Assembly (NCBI RefSeq): GCF_000272105.2
Contig: NZ_AJZD02000104.1
Location: 1-39,550, forward strand
Origin: Vibrio splendidus 12E03
Lineage (GTDB): Bacteria > Pseudomonadota > Gammaproteobacteria > Enterobacterales > Vibrionaceae
Length of the DNA stretch: 39,550 nt
Direction: 5' to 3'
The notes under the pieces were generated by a model, which saw only the letters and a list, made by a program, of their open reading frames with translations, was not told where the DNA came from and searched no databases. Shown here piece by piece: positions 36,717-39,550 of the stretch. Positions within the stretch are counted from its first letter, which is position 1. Every line of letters starts with the position of its first letter. The translations under genes and the position numbers were made by a program.

Positions 36717-38066
36717 CTAGGTTTTATCTTTTAAGTCTGGCAAAGCTTTAGGGATTCTCAATCGGTCAAAAATCGAACGAGAGTTACTTGGGCTTAATTT
36801 GTCGCTGGGTAAGTTACGTAAGCCTTTCCATAAACGAGAAAATACGTTTCTATCTTCACGCCCTTGCTGAAGCGCTTCACTATCTTCTAGCCAACGCTTT
36901 TGTTCGCTCGCTTTACCCAATTCCAATTGAGCGGTTTCTCTGCGCAATTGACGATAGATAAAGGTTCTCAATGCTGGCCAATTATTTTTCTTAAGCAAAC
37001 GACGCAATACCAACCAGCTTGGTGTTGGGCGGTTCGCATAATAACGTTTAACAGAAACAAAGCACGCCACACTGAACAACAATGCCAGACCAACGCTAAT
37101 AAACACTGACATGTAAGCCTTGATGAAAGATCGGACCGTGTGTTTAGCTTCAAACACATTCCCTTTTATCACCACGTTTTCAAGGCGTTGATTCTTGCTG
37201 TCCCACCACTGAAATGAAAACTCTGGCAGCGTAAACTCACCACCTTGTTGAATCACATATACCGTCTCTTCAACTCGGCTTGAGCGATAATCACCACGTT
37301 CTTGAGTATCATCTAAACGATTAGGTTGCGGGTAAGCTTGGTACTGCTGGGTCGATCCATTGTTCAACACGTCCGGAAGTAATACAGAAAGGCTGTCTTT
37401 TGCCTTGATGGTTACCGTTCGAGTAATAGCATCGCCTACTTTTAAGTTTTCACTCGAGCGTTGCCATTGTTGCTCTGTATCTACTTCTGTTGCAGAAAAC
37501 CAAGGCGATTCATTATCAAGTAAACCTGAAGGCAACGAAGCTTCAAACTTAATTGGCTGCGTGTAAAGCGTGCCGCCAACGTTAGAGCCATCAGGTGCAG
37601 AAACTTGGACGCGAACCGGCACGGTTGGAATGACAAACTCGCCAGAAGTCATCGGATAGAGCGTCACTTCCCAACGCTGGCGTGACCATGTAGTGCCATT
37701 AACTCGTTCCGTGTAGTTCGTCGCGAGTTGGTTCCGCTGCTTAGCAATCACGTTAGGAATTTCGATACTGCCGATTCGAGTCCCTCCCGTTAACCAACGC
37801 GGCGTCGCCACCTCAATGTTCAGAATTACCTGCTCATTAACGCTCACTTTGGTCGGCGTTATTTTGTCGCCTGACTTTGGCTTTTCCCCTACCCAAGCGA
37901 TAAGCTCCACATCACCATTTTTTTGCAGATCGAAGATATCGGCAGCAGAAGCAACAGCAGGAAAAAACCAACTCAACATAAGAGTCATCGACAGCAACCA
38001 TTTACGGGCTGTGAATCGCGTTCGCTTTGATTGAATCGCTTCAAGCGCTAAATCGTATCGACTCAT
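36717..38066 (-). CDS. batD: BatD-family protein of the Bat (aerotolerance) operon
   Basis: 449 residues. After a basic N-terminus comes a signal/anchor segment ending SAADIF (~25-43), then a periplasmic beta-rich region (~45-320) with the BatD pattern (VSVNEQVILNIEV, TYTQPIKFE-like strands, GEFVIPTVPVRVQV, GGEFTLPEFSFQWWD). A membrane segment follows at ~330-352, then a basic cytoplasmic tail. BatD proteins occur with VWA proteins BatA/BatB and a MoxR ATPase in a membrane complex linked to stress tolerance; the exact biochemical role is unsettled. The start overlaps the upstream VWA-TPR gene by four bases. It is the last gene of the operon, with no obvious terminator before the LysR upstream region. 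Confidence 0.88.
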   Translation of the reverse strand: MSRYDLALEAIQSKRTRFTARKWLLSMTLMLSWFFPAVASAADIFDLQKNGDVELIAWVGEKPKSGDKITPTKVSVNEQVILNIEVATPRWLTGGTRIGSIEIPNVIAKQRNQLATNYTERVNGTTWSRQRWEVTLYPMTSGEFVIPTVPVRVQVSAPDGSNVGGTLYTQPIKFEASLPSGLLDNESPWFSATEVDTEQQWQRSSENLKVGDAITRTVTIKAKDSLSVLLPDVLNNGSTQQYQAYPQPNRLDDTQERGDYRSSRVEETVYVIQQGGEFTLPEFSFQWWDSKNQRLENVVIKGNVFEAKHTVRSFIKAYMSVFISVGLALLFSVACFVSVKRYYANRPTPSWLVLRRLLKKNNWPALRTFIYRQLRRETAQLELGKASEQKRWLEDSEALQQGREDRNVFSRLWKGLRNLPSDKLSPSNSRSIFDRLRIPKALPDLKDKT

Positions 38067-39550
38067 TGTGTTTGCTCCTGTTTTGGCACCTGTTCTTGTT
38101 TAGACGGCGGTTCGATAGAAGGTGCAGGGTCTCTTAATTGAATTTGGAACTTGGACTTTAAGAAGAACTTAGGGTCTGCTTCTACTCGTTTTAACCACTT
38201 GTCGGCAAGCTCTTGGCTACCCAAAATTTCATTGGCATTAAGCGTTTCCTTGAGCATCAATTCCGCTACCGTTTCTTCTTCAGCGCCATCACCCGTGCGT
38301 GGCTGGTCGTCTTCGAGTTCTAAAGATTCTTCAGGGCCATCGGTGGTGCCTGATTGACTTTCACTGGTTCGGTTTACTTCTTCGACAATCCCATTAAGAA
38401 CAGCAAGGTTGTTTTCGACATCCGTTCTTAGTTCTGGTGACAGGTCCTCTTTCTCGCTTAGTAATTTCAACAAATCTCGCGCAGCAAGATATTCACGCTG
38501 CCTGGCCAACGCACTTGCGGCGTTATACAAACCATAATCAGTTTTGGTTTGTAAGAAGGCACTGTGAGCTAACTTAAAATCACGAGCATAGTAATAAGCT
38601 GCGCCCTTTCGCATTGGGTCAGTAAAATGTTTTGCTGCTTCAAGGTATTCCTTTTGATTCAATAAACGTTGTCCTTGCTGATCAGGCGTTAACCATAAAT
38701 CCCACCACCATTGGGCTGTTTTATCCCAAACCGTCAAGGACTCTTCAACTACGGGTTTATCGGCGGTTAAACTGACCGTTTTAGCCAAAGAGTGCGGAGA
38801 ATACACGCTGCCAGTAATCAAAACGCCAACCACACACCACTGAACCAACCACCCTTTTCTAAACCACAACAGCATGATGATCGCCATTGGAATCAGCAGA
38901 CCGTAACCCATGTCTTTCCAAGGCATTGAAGATTCACCGTTAAGTTGCATGTTTCTTTCAACCGCTTGGTTGAGTTGCTGGATATCGGAATTATCAACAG
39001 TAACTTCGATCAGTCGTCCACCCGTCTTGCTCGCTAGGCTGCGCAATGAATCGAGATCGACTGGATTATCGCTCACCACATTGCTATTTCCTGCCGCTAG
39101 AATAAGCAGTTGATACGGGTTGTCGTTAAAGAAGCTTTCGAACGCTCTAATGGTACTTGGGTTAACACCGTCTGATACCAACAACACTGACGAACCTAAC
39201 TCACCAGACAGTTGCTGATTTATGAGTGGCAGCGCTTCTTCTGCTGATTTACCTGAAACCGGCATGATGTCGGGTGTGATAGCCGCAAGAAACGGTTCGA
39301 ATACCTTGCTGTCTTGAGTGACAGGCATCGCCACGTGTGCACTACCGGCATAAACCACTAAGCCAGTATTACCGCCTTTCCGAGCTGCTAATAAGTCTCT
39401 AATCTTCTGCTTAGATCGTTCTAAGCGACTCGGTGGTAAGTCTTTAGCGAGCATGGATTCACTGTTATCAAGCACAACCAACATCGACGCTTTATCTTCA
39501 CCAAAAGGCGAAGCCTCACGCTGCCATGTTGGACCAGAACAGATAATGAT
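38063..39550 (-). CDS. batB: BatB-like VWA-TPR membrane protein, 5' end beyond the right edge
   Basis: The frame is open from the right edge; an internal ATG at 39484 is not the true start, because the upstream codons continue a BatB-like segment (SGPTWQREASPFGEDKAS). The VWA domain has an intact MIDAS start DNSES in VVLDNSESM, followed by DLPPSRLERSK. After the VWA domain come two membrane segments (LLIPMAIIMLLWF and WCVVGVLITGSVY), then TPR-like repeats (QGQRLLNQKEYLEAAKHF, YNAASALARQREYLAARDLL) and an acidic, Gln/Pro-rich tail. This fused VWA-TPR form is usual for gamma-proteobacterial Bat operons. It probably binds metal and partner Bat proteins at the inner membrane. The stop overlaps the BatD start by ATGA. 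Confidence 0.88.
   Translation of the reverse strand: MIICSGPTWQREASPFGEDKASMLVVLDNSESMLAKDLPPSRLERSKQKIRDLLAARKGGNTGLVVYAGSAHVAMPVTQDSKVFEPFLAAITPDIMPVSGKSAEEALPLINQQLSGELGSSVLLVSDGVNPSTIRAFESFFNDNPYQLLILAAGNSNVVSDNPVDLDSLRSLASKTGGRLIEVTVDNSDIQQLNQAVERNMQLNGESSMPWKDMGYGLLIPMAIIMLLWFRKGWLVQWCVVGVLITGSVYSPHSLAKTVSLTADKPVVEESLTVWDKTAQWWWDLWLTPDQQGQRLLNQKEYLEAAKHFTDPMRKGAAYYYARDFKLAHSAFLQTKTDYGLYNAASALARQREYLAARDLLKLLSEKEDLSPELRTDVENNLAVLNGIVEEVNRTSESQSGTTDGPEESLELEDDQPRTGDGAEEETVAELMLKETLNANEILGSQELADKWLKRVEADPKFFLKSKFQIQLRDPAPSIEPPSKQEQVPKQEQTQ

Noticed and set aside
39482..39484. ATG at 39484 as the start of the VWA-TPR gene
   Set aside because: The frame stays open to the window edge and the upstream codons read like the region before a BatB VWA domain. 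The Met lies at the beginning of the first VWA strand, so the gene is cut by the edge.

Overview
The window looks like chromosomal DNA of a marine Vibrio. That genus call is an inference from gene content: a LuxP-like periplasmic protein, a LapA/FrhA-style giant adhesin, a Bat (aerotolerance) operon and codon use. Species cannot be decided, though the Splendidus clade would fit. I see no tRNA, rRNA, CRISPR array, insertion sequence or phage gene. No gene-free stretch exceeds about 260 bases.

Left third (1-18078). The minus strand from 8347 to the left edge is one uninterrupted reading frame: the first ~2,782 residues of a giant type I-secreted adhesin. It has a Q/N-rich and G/A/S-rich N-terminus, about 21 cadherin-like (VCBS-type) repeats arranged in a 383-residue higher-order repeat, a non-repeat insert, and a DUF4114-like end. 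Divergent from it is a tight operon (8547-17595): Hpt-like protein, HlyD-type adaptor, hybrid kinase-like protein, TolC-like channel and two ABC exporters. Several predicted enzymes here lack signature catalytic residues. The Hpt-like protein lacks His, the kinase has Tyr at the phospho-His position, and both ABC ATPases are altered in the Q-loop, the LSGGQ motif and the H-loop. One receiver domain of the kinase-like protein is intact. This adhesin/secretion locus is the best candidate for an undescribed system: secretion through an atypical ABC pair, perhaps gated by a phosphorylatable receiver. A small orphan protein (17704-18078) follows.

Middle (18280-25065). A three-gene operon encodes a hybrid histidine kinase with two near-duplicate receivers, a small PstS-like periplasmic protein and an outer-membrane beta-barrel protein. 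A terminator follows, then a gamma-glutamyltranspeptidase gene that converges on a bidirectional terminator.

Right-middle (25213-30459). A HEAT/TPR periplasmic protein and an anaerobic sulfatase-maturase-like radical SAM enzyme lie on the minus strand. Divergent from them are a cysteine-free FGE-like lipoprotein and a PafA-type alkaline phosphatase with a Thr nucleophile. No Cys/Ser sulfatase is present in the window.

Right (30598-39550). A LuxP-like binding protein is divergent from a second sugar-type periplasmic binding protein that is translationally coupled to a membrane GGDEF-EAL protein. This looks like a periplasmic ligand to c-di-GMP signalling module. A LysR regulator with a palindrome upstream comes next, then the tail of a Bat operon (BatD and a VWA-TPR BatB-like protein cut by the right edge). 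The c-di-GMP module and the adhesin both suggest control of attachment, but a direct link between them is inference.
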